From the NCBI GenBank assembly GCA_964551645.1, contig CAZKDV010000118.1:1-5633 (forward strand): DNA of 5,633 nt, read 5' to 3'. Each line of letters starts with the position of its first letter. The stretch's first letter is position 1. Source of the stretch: CAZKDV01 sp964551645. Its GTDB lineage: Bacteria > Bacteroidota > Bacteroidia > Bacteroidales > DTU049. Positions 1 through 5,262 of the stretch are shown here, one piece after another. The position numbers and the translations under genes were made by a program. The notes beneath the pieces are model-generated. The model worked only from the letters and a program-made list of their open reading frames with translations, ran no database searches and was not told where the DNA came from.

Positions 1-55
1 TTCTGCCATCCAAGTTTGATTGCCAATTTTTACGGTTTTGTAGGTTTTGCCATCA
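1..55. repeat. Copy 1 of a perfect 55-bp direct repeat (start of FISUMP domain)
   Basis: Bases 1-55 are identical to 1061-1115. They encode the conserved opening of the FISUMP domain (GKTYKTVKIGNQTWMAE) in CDS 1-564. The match begins at the window edge and probably continues beyond it. Confidence 0.95.
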
Positions 56-564
56 GGGTCGGTACAGGATGAGGTGCTTACTCTATTGCTACCACCGTTA
101 TTTAGTGTTCCAAACAATTCGTTGATAATCTTATTGCAAGCTGCAATAATTGATTCTCTATCATTATTTATGTATACAGTTGCAAGCTTACCTTTCACCA
201 TAATCAGAGACTCCTTGTAAAGCAATTTAACTGAAATTGCTATATTTGACATGTCTGTACTTAATTCGGTTTTAAGAATATACTGGCAATCGGGTATCTT
301 GCCAAGTTCAATTTTTGCTTTATCACTAATATACCCTTGTTCATAGAATGCTTGTAAATCAATCAGGGCATCAATAGATGGCATATCCACTGCCTGATAC
401 TGATTTGAGTTTGCAAATGAAATTGAAAGCTGGTCACGAACATACTGCATAGTAGGCTGAGGTACTGAATTTGTACGATCATACGCAGGCATAACATATA
501 TTTTTTCCTGCGCCAATGTGGTAAACATAATTAAAAACAAAATGAATGAAAAAGTTGGTTTCAT
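1..564 (-). CDS. Exported CsgG/LpoB-like + FISUMP domain protein (3' end cut by window)
   Basis: The frame is open for 188 codons from the ATG at 562-564 to the window edge, so the C-terminus is missing. Residues 1-18 are a signal peptide (hydrophobic core, then TLA-QE), implying export to the periplasm or surface. Residues 21-152 align without gaps to the next gene upstream (CDS 644-1624), with about 67 of 132 residues identical by hand count. They show a CsgG/LpoB/TolB-N-like pattern: a strand KIYV, a helix ending in SFANS, YQAVD, SIDALIDL, then ELGKIPDCQYILKTE. A short Asn/Gly/Ser linker leads at about residue 168 into the opening of a FISUMP domain (DGKTYKTVKIGNQTWMAE), where the window ends. 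The family is known for secreted or surface proteins of Bacteroidota and Fibrobacter, and its function is not established. It lies 79 nt downstream of CDS 644-1624 and probably follows it in the operon. No Shine-Dalgarno sequence is visible. Confidence 0.9.
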   Translation of the reverse strand, partial: MKPTFSFILFLIMFTTLAQEKIYVMPAYDRTNSVPQPTMQYVRDQLSISFANSNQYQAVDMPSIDALIDLQAFYEQGYISDKAKIELGKIPDCQYILKTELSTDMSNIAISVKLLYKESLIMVKGKLATVYINNDRESIIAACNKIINELFGTLNNGGSNRVSTSSCTDPDGKTYKTVKIGNQTWMAE

Positions 565-643
565 ATTATCAGGTATTTTATTTTTTCGGTTTATTTATTT
601 AAAAATTTTCGACTTTCCTCGCTTCGTGGGTAAATAGTCAATT

Positions 644-1624
644 TTAGTCCTGGAGGCAACGCACAGAAAAGCCATTTTCCTTGTAGTTGTTGTAGTACAT
701 GCTGGCATCCTGAAAGTAGCTGTACATGCCCAGGTACCATGCGAGGTTGGTACCATACTCCGTAGATGACCACCAGTAGCCGATGCTTCCAATGTAGTAG
801 AAATTCCCACTGAAGTAACGCCAACCGCCAAAAAGAGCAGAAAAACCGCTGCTGCCACCGTCTTTTAATGCATGATAGGCATTGCTGCCTTCGCCACCAA
901 CTTTGCTTAACAATATTTCAAATTCGCTTTTTGAAGGCAAATGCCAGCCTCTTGGACATGCTTTTTTCGCTGTTTCCCAATCGTATAATCTGCCATATTT
1001 ACTGCAGTTAGAAGTATTGTTATCATAACACCAAGAATTACCAGTGCTGTAATTCAGGTTTTCTGCCATCCAAGTTTGATTGCCAATTTTTACGGTTTTG
1101 TAGGTTTTGCCATCACGGGTATCGGTAAAGGATGAGATGCTTACTCCTCCTCCGCCACCATTGTCATTGCCAAAAAAGGCAGCAATAATCTTTTCACAAG
1201 CGGTTTTTATCATCTCCTTATCATTTTTAACATATTGAGATGTGCTTTTGCCAGGTACCGTAACAAGAGTTTCAATCTCAAGCAAGCTTACTTCAAAGAC
1301 AATGTCCTTATCATCGACAGCGATCTCTGTTTTCAAAATATATTTGCACCCCGGAATTTTGCCAAACTCGGTTTTTGCATCTTTGCTCAAGTAGCCTTCT
1401 TCGTAAAACTTTCGAATATCAATCAAAGCATCAAGCCCTATCATATCAATTGCCTGATAATGAGGAGAATTAGCAAAGGCACTTTTCATTTGGCTTCTGA
1501 TATACAATTTCTGTGTAGCCTTTACATTGTTCAGTTTATCGTATGGTTCCAATACATAAATTTTATCCTGTGCAAACACCGATAAGGATGCTAAAAGAAA
1601 AAACACCAAAATTGCTTGTTTCAT
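644..1624 (-). CDS. Exported protein, CsgG/LpoB-like domain plus C-terminal FISUMP domain
   Basis: A 326-residue protein. The start chosen is the ATG at 1622-1624, because it begins the signal peptide (MKQAILVFF...VFA-QD). The frame extends 38 codons further upstream, but that part lies inside the preceding gene and would bury the signal peptide. Residues 21-152 form a CsgG/LpoB/TolB-N-like domain: KIYVLEP, SAFANS, YQAID, LDALIDI, FGKIPGCKYILKTE, then strands and a C-terminal helix (ACEKIIAAFFG). Residues 156-160 are a penta-glycine linker. Residues 165-325 are a complete FISUMP domain with its usual marks: DGKTYKTVKIGNQTW, MAENLNY, YGRLYDWETA, ACPRGWHLPS, SGFSALFGG, WWSSTE and the terminal FSVRCLQD. 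The start lies 1 nt past the stop of CDS 1626-2660, so translation is probably coupled. The FISUMP half is markedly richer in G+C than the first half. Family assignment is firm; the function (surface binding or assembly) is unknown. Confidence 0.95.
   Translation of the reverse strand: MKQAILVFFLLASLSVFAQDKIYVLEPYDKLNNVKATQKLYIRSQMKSAFANSPHYQAIDMIGLDALIDIRKFYEEGYLSKDAKTEFGKIPGCKYILKTEIAVDDKDIVFEVSLLEIETLVTVPGKSTSQYVKNDKEMIKTACEKIIAAFFGNDNGGGGGVSISSFTDTRDGKTYKTVKIGNQTWMAENLNYSTGNSWCYDNNTSNCSKYGRLYDWETAKKACPRGWHLPSKSEFEILLSKVGGEGSNAYHALKDGGSSGFSALFGGWRYFSGNFYYIGSIGYWWSSTEYGTNLAWYLGMYSYFQDASMYYNNYKENGFSVRCLQD
1061..1115. repeat. Copy 2 of a perfect 55-bp direct repeat (start of FISUMP domain)
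   Basis: This stretch is identical to bases 1-55 and lies at the same domain position in CDS 644-1624. Immediately past 1115 (toward the N-terminus) the two copies differ by substitutions and a net codon, so the boundary is sharp. Confidence 0.95.
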
Positions 1625-1625
1625 A

Positions 1626-2660
1626 TTATTGTTTTTTAAATTTTTGAATAATTTCATTGGCAACATCAACAGCCATTTCTTTATATGCTTTTTCGGCAGC
1701 AGATTTATAACTTGTTGTGTGGATAGATGTTTTTTCAAAATTTTTGCTAAGTATCATATCCCTCTTTTTGTTTTTAACAATTATGTCTGAACTTGCCTTA
1801 ACAGAATATGCAGTATTGTTCATGGATGTTGTGCGTTCACCGACTTTTTCAGTTGATGCTCTGATGATTATCAACAAATCAGCATTTTGGTCATCGTTTT
1901 TCATGATATAGCCCGCCTGAATCAGTTCGTCTACAAGTTCCATCTGAAAAGTTCTGCTTTTTTCATTAAAAATAAATTCTTCAACATCAAATGCAAAATT
2001 GTTTTCTAAGACAACATTATCACCAGTAACTCCGTTAACATTTTCTGTTTCCTTGATTTCATCACTTTCTATTTTTTCCTTGCTGGGCAATTCAATAGGT
2101 TCTGTTTTTAAAAATGGTATAGATAACGAGCCAAGTTTTTCTATAAAATTCTGATCTTTGTAATATTTATTTATTTTTAAAAAATTATTACTATCTTTAC
2201 TTTTATTAATAGTATATTCTTTAATAAAAATATGACCTATTTCAGCGGTTCGATTTTTATGTAATATATTTATCTGTGTTGATATTGCAATGTGAATTTC
2301 ATTTTCATTTATTGTGCGATCAACTGATATTTCAGCTTTGAATGAATAATCGACTGCCTCCTTCTTGCAATCTTCTTTTATAGTCATTAACTCATTGTTT
2401 TTAAAAGCAGAAATCATATGAAATTTGATATCCCTAATAAGTTCAGGTGGAACAGAATCGGATTCCTCTTTCTGAATGATTTCAAATGAACATGTATCCG
2501 TTATATTGGTATGGATACGAAGAATACTATTACATAATCTGTCATCTTTATTAATGTCTTCAATAATATCGTTAGTAATAATAGTGAAAATGACTTCCTG
2601 TTGCGCATTTAAGCAAATTATATTAAAGAAAAATATAATGAGTAAAATTATTATTTTCAT
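1626..2660 (-). CDS. Exported two-domain protein of unknown function, weak CsgG-like N-terminal region
   Basis: A 344-residue protein starting at the ATG 2658-2660. Residues 1-20 are a strongly hydrophobic signal peptide ending NAQ-Q. Residues 22-175 follow the same order of elements as the CsgG-like domain of the neighbouring genes: a helix with ISAF (82-85), then YSFKAEISVD (105-114), IHIAISTQINIL, and a late helix FIEKL. This resemblance is weak and is my inference. Residues 185-220 are a polar, Glu-rich linker. Residues 226-344 look like a second alpha/beta domain: a helix FQMELVDELIQAGY, a strand ADLLIIIRAS, a strand SDIIVKNKKRDMIL, and a final helix SAAEKAYKEMAVDVANEIIQKF. That final pattern is common in small periplasmic assembly proteins, but no family can be named. 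The gene is very AT-rich (one 60-nt stretch, 2161-2220, has only about 5 G/C). It lies 104 nt after CDS 2765-3994 and ends 1 nt before CDS 644-1624. Confidence 0.9.
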   Translation of the reverse strand: MKIIILLIIFFFNIICLNAQQEVIFTIITNDIIEDINKDDRLCNSILRIHTNITDTCSFEIIQKEESDSVPPELIRDIKFHMISAFKNNELMTIKEDCKKEAVDYSFKAEISVDRTINENEIHIAISTQINILHKNRTAEIGHIFIKEYTINKSKDSNNFLKINKYYKDQNFIEKLGSLSIPFLKTEPIELPSKEKIESDEIKETENVNGVTGDNVVLENNFAFDVEEFIFNEKSRTFQMELVDELIQAGYIMKNDDQNADLLIIIRASTEKVGERTTSMNNTAYSVKASSDIIVKNKKRDMILSKNFEKTSIHTTSYKSAAEKAYKEMAVDVANEIIQKFKKQ

Positions 2661-2672
2661 ATCATTAATAAT

Positions 2673-2750
2673 TTATTTACTTTTATTAACTACAATTTGC
2701 TTATAGTATTCAATTTTTCTTTCTACAATCCATCCTTTCGGGTTTGTCAT
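2673..2750 (-). CDS. Possible 25-residue small ORF in the operon gap
   Basis: In the 104-nt gap between CDS 2765-3994 and CDS 1626-2660 a short frame runs from ATG (2748-2750) to TAA (2673-2675). It encodes MTNPKGWIVERKIEYYKQ followed by IVVNKSK. The composition is protein-like (Trp, alternating charged and hydrophobic residues, probably a helix). It starts 14 nt after the upstream stop and ends 12 nt before the next start, a spacing typical of an operon gene. There is no signal peptide, unlike every neighbour, and no Shine-Dalgarno sequence. It is in a different frame from the end of the upstream gene, with its own in-frame stop just before the ATG, so it is not a simple extension. It could be a tiny real gene, the remnant of a lost gene, or chance. 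Confidence 0.3.
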   Translation of the reverse strand: MTNPKGWIVERKIEYYKQIVVNKSK

Positions 2751-2764
2751 AATAATAAATTATT

Positions 2765-3994
2765 TTATTGAATTATAATTGCATCGCCTTCAGTATCAAT
2801 CTTACCTGAAATTGACGGGGGCTTGAGTTTCCTTAATAATTTTATAACATTAAGTTGTATTGCTTCATAAGAAAGGCATTTGTATTCAACTGCACCATCT
2901 GTTTTTTTTGAAATATTTGTAATTCTAAAAACTTTTGAACTGTTAATAGCATTTTCAAATTCGTTCAGGTCATTGTCATTTTTATAGCACGAAGGCTTAA
3001 GTTCTATAGATATTTCTTTACCGTCCATAATGTAATTATAGTAAGTAGCTGTTTTTTGATACATCATATCATCAATTTGCTCAGAAATTATTTTTTTAAT
3101 TGCTTCTTCAACCGCACCAATATTTGTTTTAAATTCGGCTGAAGCCATATAAAACTTGCTTAATATAAATGAATAAGTATGCGAATTAAATATATCAATT
3201 GCTAGTTCAACAGTAGCTTTATAAGTATTTTCATTTTTTTCAACACTTTTTATATCAATTCCTCTAACAACTATTAAAATTGAAGAATTAATTCTAGTCG
3301 TATTATTAACACAAAGCATCAATTCTCTATAAAAATTTAAATTTGTTGCATTTGAATCAAACATGCAGATAGGCATCACATCAATATTTTTCAAGGATAA
3401 TATTTTATATTTATAATCTGCAAATGCAGATTGTAATCTTCTTCTTGTATTTTCAAATAGAGCGATAGTTTCATCATTTTTACTTCCAACAACTGGATGA
3501 TATAAAACAACTGTATTTTCTCTGAAAAAAATGTTAGATTTTTCTGCAATATAGTTAATTAATACTTTATTTACTTTTGCACTTTCAGCATAAAATTTAT
3601 ATGCCCCTTTATTTTTTTCCTTTCTTTTAGTTGGCACAATAAAATCCTGAACAGGTATTTTCACTAAGCTACCAGCATGGTATATAAGCAAAGCACATGT
3701 TAAATTACTGTATTCTCTGCAGTAATTATAAAAAACAGCTTCTACAACCTTTTCTTTTGCTTCCAGAACTAATGCGTTGTAATCATCTCCATATAGAATT
3801 ACAGGTATTGGAAAACTATAATCTTCATAAAATTTTTCTGCTTTCAAATCATCAGGGATAATAGTTTCATCCGTTTTTGAACTCTGCTGTTTTGACCCTG
3901 CTTCACTCATTGGAAAAACAACATTTTGTTGTGCATTTAGATAATAATAGCAAGACAACAAAATAATAAACGATAGAATTGATTTTTTTTTCAT
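2765..3994 (-). CDS. Exported protein with central CsgG/TolB-like region; possible FlgT-like three-part layout
   Basis: A 409-residue protein starting at the ATG 3992-3994, supported by a GGAGG site 9 nt upstream. Residues 1-21 are a signal peptide (KKK, hydrophobic core, LNA-QQ). Residues 61-150 start with an Ala-Lys-rich helix (EAKEKVVEAVFYNYC), then strands. Residues 155-310 resemble the CsgG-like domain of the FISUMP neighbours: VVLYHP, RRRLQSAFADYKYKIL, LKNIDVMPI, SILIVVRGIDI, YKATVELAIDIF, and a helix AVEEAIKKIISEQI. Residues 335-390 form a short beta-alpha-beta unit (EFENAINSSKVFRI ... VEYKCLSYEAIQLNVIKLL) like those in ring-forming periplasmic proteins. An N-terminal helix-strand unit, a TolB/CsgG-like middle and a small C-terminal unit recall FlgT, but this is a hypothesis and no family signature is decisive. 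It lies 26 nt after CDS 4021-4896, surely co-transcribed. Confidence 0.88.
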   Translation of the reverse strand: MKKKSILSFIILLSCYYYLNAQQNVVFPMSEAGSKQQSSKTDETIIPDDLKAEKFYEDYSFPIPVILYGDDYNALVLEAKEKVVEAVFYNYCREYSNLTCALLIYHAGSLVKIPVQDFIVPTKRKEKNKGAYKFYAESAKVNKVLINYIAEKSNIFFRENTVVLYHPVVGSKNDETIALFENTRRRLQSAFADYKYKILSLKNIDVMPICMFDSNATNLNFYRELMLCVNNTTRINSSILIVVRGIDIKSVEKNENTYKATVELAIDIFNSHTYSFILSKFYMASAEFKTNIGAVEEAIKKIISEQIDDMMYQKTATYYNYIMDGKEISIELKPSCYKNDNDLNEFENAINSSKVFRITNISKKTDGAVEYKCLSYEAIQLNVIKLLRKLKPPSISGKIDTEGDAIIIQ

Positions 3995-4003
3995 GATAAA
4001 ATT

Positions 4004-4008
4004 CCTCC
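4004..4008 (-). promoter_or_regulatory. Strong Shine-Dalgarno site for CDS 2765-3994
   Basis: On the minus strand the 26-nt gap before the ATG contains TTGGAGGAAT, with GGAGG 9 nt ahead of the start codon. It is the only clear Shine-Dalgarno site in the window. The other starts are preceded by A/T-rich sequence only, as is usual in Bacteroidota. It fixes the start of this gene and suggests stronger or independent initiation of its translation. Confidence 0.7.
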
Positions 4009-4020
4009 AAAATTTAATTA

Positions 4021-4896
4021 TTATTGATATTTGATTTCTTGTGTTTTTTCACTTTTTCTTGTATAAAAATTCATATTATAAAACGCACCAACAATAAGAG
4101 TTGGATTTTTTGTAAATGTATTACCTGAATAATTATTATCTATTGCCCAATACTGCCTCATTTCTGCGTACATATTGAGTGTTTTGGTTTGTGCAAGCAT
4201 TTTAAAACCGCATCCAGCATAATTGTTACCATTATAATATTGTTCAGTAATTTCTTTATAACTGTTCAAATAATTATCACTTTCATTAATATACATATAA
4301 TTTAGTTGCAAAGATGTAGATATTAGCAAGACTCCAATAACAGGTATCTCTTTCTGCAGATAGCCAAACTGGTAACCAGTACTTAGATTTACTGTTTGAA
4401 ACCTATAATTTTCGTTATTTTTTTCTATATTGTATGGTCGCCAATAAAAATCTGCAAAATAACTATGCAAGTATTTTTGCTTTCCACCAGTCATGTATTG
4501 TCCTTTCAGAAAATTTCTCTTTAATCCAATATGCAAAAAACAATCGCCGGCAAAAGGCATTTTTTGCACGTAAAAACTATCAACAGAATGCTTGATTAAA
4601 GTATTCCAATTGAAAGGATCCCAGCCAATAATAATTGGATTAAAGTCAACAATAATCTGAGTAAACTTTAAATCTTGGGCAAACTTTCTTGGTTTTGAAT
4701 GTACAACAAATCCAGATTGTCCGGTTGTTGACCAAGTTCTTTCGGAAACTGTGCTTCCATCAAATGTAAATTCTCCAAAAATAGCAACATCTAATGAGTC
4801 CGGTTTACTTAGTAAACTTACTGGCAAAATATGTTGGGATTTTACTGCATTTGCAATAAACATCACAAAAACTAATAGGGCTAAGTGCTTTTTCAT
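4021..4896 (-). CDS. Exported beta-rich protein, probable outer-membrane beta-barrel, unknown function
   Basis: A 291-residue protein starting at the ATG 4894-4896. Residues 1-20 are a signal peptide (MKKH, hydrophobic core, AVKS-Q). The mature part has no hydrophobic helix but has many alternating, aromatic-rich segments typical of beta strands: RFQTVNLSTGYQFGYL (165-180), LLISTSLQLNYMYI (190-203), CGFKMLAQTKTLNMYAEMRQYW (about 229-250) and NPTLIVGAFYNMNFY (264-278). Loops between them are rich in Asn, Tyr and Gly, as in outer-membrane barrels. After the last aromatic strand there is a polar 13-residue tail (RKSEKTQEIKYQ), which is unusual for a barrel that normally ends on an aromatic residue. 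I recognise no named family. It is the first gene of the probable operon and has a folded leader upstream. A periplasmic beta-sandwich is the alternative. Confidence 0.85.
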   Translation of the reverse strand: MKKHLALLVFVMFIANAVKSQHILPVSLLSKPDSLDVAIFGEFTFDGSTVSERTWSTTGQSGFVVHSKPRKFAQDLKFTQIIVDFNPIIIGWDPFNWNTLIKHSVDSFYVQKMPFAGDCFLHIGLKRNFLKGQYMTGGKQKYLHSYFADFYWRPYNIEKNNENYRFQTVNLSTGYQFGYLQKEIPVIGVLLISTSLQLNYMYINESDNYLNSYKEITEQYYNGNNYAGCGFKMLAQTKTLNMYAEMRQYWAIDNNYSGNTFTKNPTLIVGAFYNMNFYTRKSEKTQEIKYQ

Positions 4897-4923
4897 TTTA
4901 ATTAAATTTTTTATTCTTCCTAC

Positions 4924-5040
4924 TCATAAGGCTTTTCGGGTTACGCCCCCCGAAATATCCTTTTTCGGGGAAGGTCGTTTTTTTAAGTTGTAACTGAACT
5001 CAACTTCATAAAAACGGGGGGTCAGCCCTTTGTTTACCAT
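4924..5040 (-). CDS. Doubtful 38-residue small ORF in the leader region
   Basis: A frame from ATG (5038-5040) to TGA (4924-4926) encodes MVNKGLTPRFYEVEFSYN, then a Lys/Pro/Ser-rich stretch (LKKRPSPKKDISGGVTRKAL). It begins just after the T-run of the terminator and ends 27 nt before the start of CDS 4021-4896. The same frame is open further upstream to 5184, but that part coincides with the nested inverted repeats and is probably not coding. The last third overlaps competing hairpins, so the peptide may be an accident of a structured leader, a leader peptide, or the remnant of a larger gene. No Shine-Dalgarno site is visible. Confidence 0.2.
   Translation of the reverse strand: MVNKGLTPRFYEVEFSYNLKKRPSPKKDISGGVTRKAL
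4933..4970 (-). promoter_or_regulatory. Competing hairpins in the leader of CDS 4021-4896
   Basis: Three matching segments lie in 38 nt: TTTCGGG at 4934-4940, CCCCGAAA at 4948-4955 and TTTCGGGG at 4963-4970 (plus strand). The middle one can pair perfectly with the right one (8 bp, 7-nt loop) or with the left one (7 bp, 8-nt loop), but not both. In the minus-strand transcript this gives two exclusive hairpins about 35-75 nt before the first start codon of the operon. This is the layout of an attenuator or translational switch. No T-run directly follows either hairpin, so termination is not shown. It could also be a degraded repeat element. Confidence 0.4.
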
Positions 5041-5042
5041 AC

Positions 5043-5078
5043 AAAAAAAAACAGCGTGGCCAAATTGCCTACGCTGTT
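5043..5078 (-). terminator. Intrinsic (Rho-independent) terminator on the minus strand
   Basis: The minus strand reads AACAGCGT (5078-5071), a 13-nt loop region with a possible G-U and G-C extension, ACGCTGTT (5057-5050), then an unbroken run of about eight T residues down to 5043. A perfect 8-bp stem followed by a T-run is a standard intrinsic terminator. It would end transcripts coming from CDS 5263-5633 or from a separate RNA at 5079-5182, and would separate them from the exported-protein operon. Confidence 0.75.
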
Positions 5079-5182
5079 GAGGTCCGACCAAGAACCTGTC
5101 TGACAAGTATGCAACGACCACGCCTTGACGTGGCGTCTTACTTACTATCCTGTCAGACAATTGAAATTTGGTCGGTTTCAAC
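5076..5182. repeat. Long imperfect inverted repeat
   Basis: The arms 5076-5105 and 5151-5182 are inverted copies of each other, with matching blocks of 5, 8 and 9 bp in the same order (GTTGA, CCGACCAA, TGTCTGACA) and short mismatched spacers. A 45-nt centre contains its own hairpin. TGTCTGACA is itself almost palindromic around its middle base. The layout suits either an RNA fold or a small palindromic mobile repeat. Duplicated flanks that would prove insertion are not obvious. Confidence 0.6.
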
Positions 5183-5262
5183 AACAGAATTCGGCTAAAC
5201 GCTATATTTTATATTTTTTTTATTTTACATATTCATATTTTTAGTTAAACTATTTTTTGTTA
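5183..5262. other. Very AT-rich spacer without a gene
   Basis: The 80 nt between the stop of the nuclease gene and the nested inverted repeats are almost pure A/T, especially 5206-5262. No ORF, clear promoter or hairpin with a T-run can be supported. It could hold a promoter for the structured region on the minus strand, but I find no good match to the Bacteroidota consensus. Confidence 0.5.

Larger units (their letters stand above)
5043..5182 (-). ncRNA. Candidate structured RNA with nested stems ending in a terminator
   Basis: On the minus strand the region folds as nested pairs: GTTGA/TCAAC (5178-5182 with 5076-5080), CCGACCAA/TTGGTCGG (5168-5175 with 5084-5091), TGTCTGACA/TGTCAGACA (5151-5159 with 5097-5105) and an apical hairpin GAC-CCACG/CGTGG-GTC (5129-5137 with 5116-5122, one bulged base, 6-nt loop). 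The intrinsic terminator follows directly. The region is about 48% G+C (counted over 5041-5160), against almost no G/C in 5201-5262. It does not match any RNA class I know (not tRNA, tmRNA, 6S, RNase P or SRP). It may be a small RNA of about 140 nt, a folded 3' UTR of the nuclease gene, or a small palindromic repeat element. I see no convincing Bacteroidota promoter (TTTG ... TAnnTTTG) in front of it. Confidence 0.45.

Noticed and set aside
564..643. Terminator or promoter in the 79-nt gap between the two FISUMP genes
   Set aside because: Only a weak, mismatched hairpin (near 615-630) is visible, without a T-run, and there is no convincing promoter match.
595..858. Minus-strand ORFs in other frames within the FISUMP region (591-824, 595-858)
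   Set aside because: They lie inside the FISUMP coding region in other frames, and their translations show no domain.
1235..1585. Plus-strand ORFs antisense to the operon (1235-1585, 1717-1911, 2476-2706, 4751-4993)
   Set aside because: Each lies opposite a well-supported minus-strand gene, has no recognisable product, and lacks start signals.
1625..1738. N-terminal extension of CDS 644-1624 to an ATG at 1738
   Set aside because: It overlaps the end of CDS 1626-2660 and places a perfect signal peptide at residue 39. The ATG at 1624 aligns exactly with the start of the paralogue at 564.
5076..5182. Integron attC site
   Set aside because: The paired arms are the right size, but the outer ends read GTTGAGG and TTTCAAC, the wrong order for RYYYAAC...GTTRRRY, and there is no integrase or cassette array.
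5043..5182. Complete insertion sequence with terminal inverted repeats
   Set aside because: The inverted repeats enclose only about 45 nt, with no transposase between them, and no flanking target duplication is evident.
5041..5184. Upstream extension of the 38-codon ORF to an ATG at 5184 (86 codons)
   Set aside because: The added part coincides with nested inverted repeats and the terminator, which explain the sequence better than coding does.
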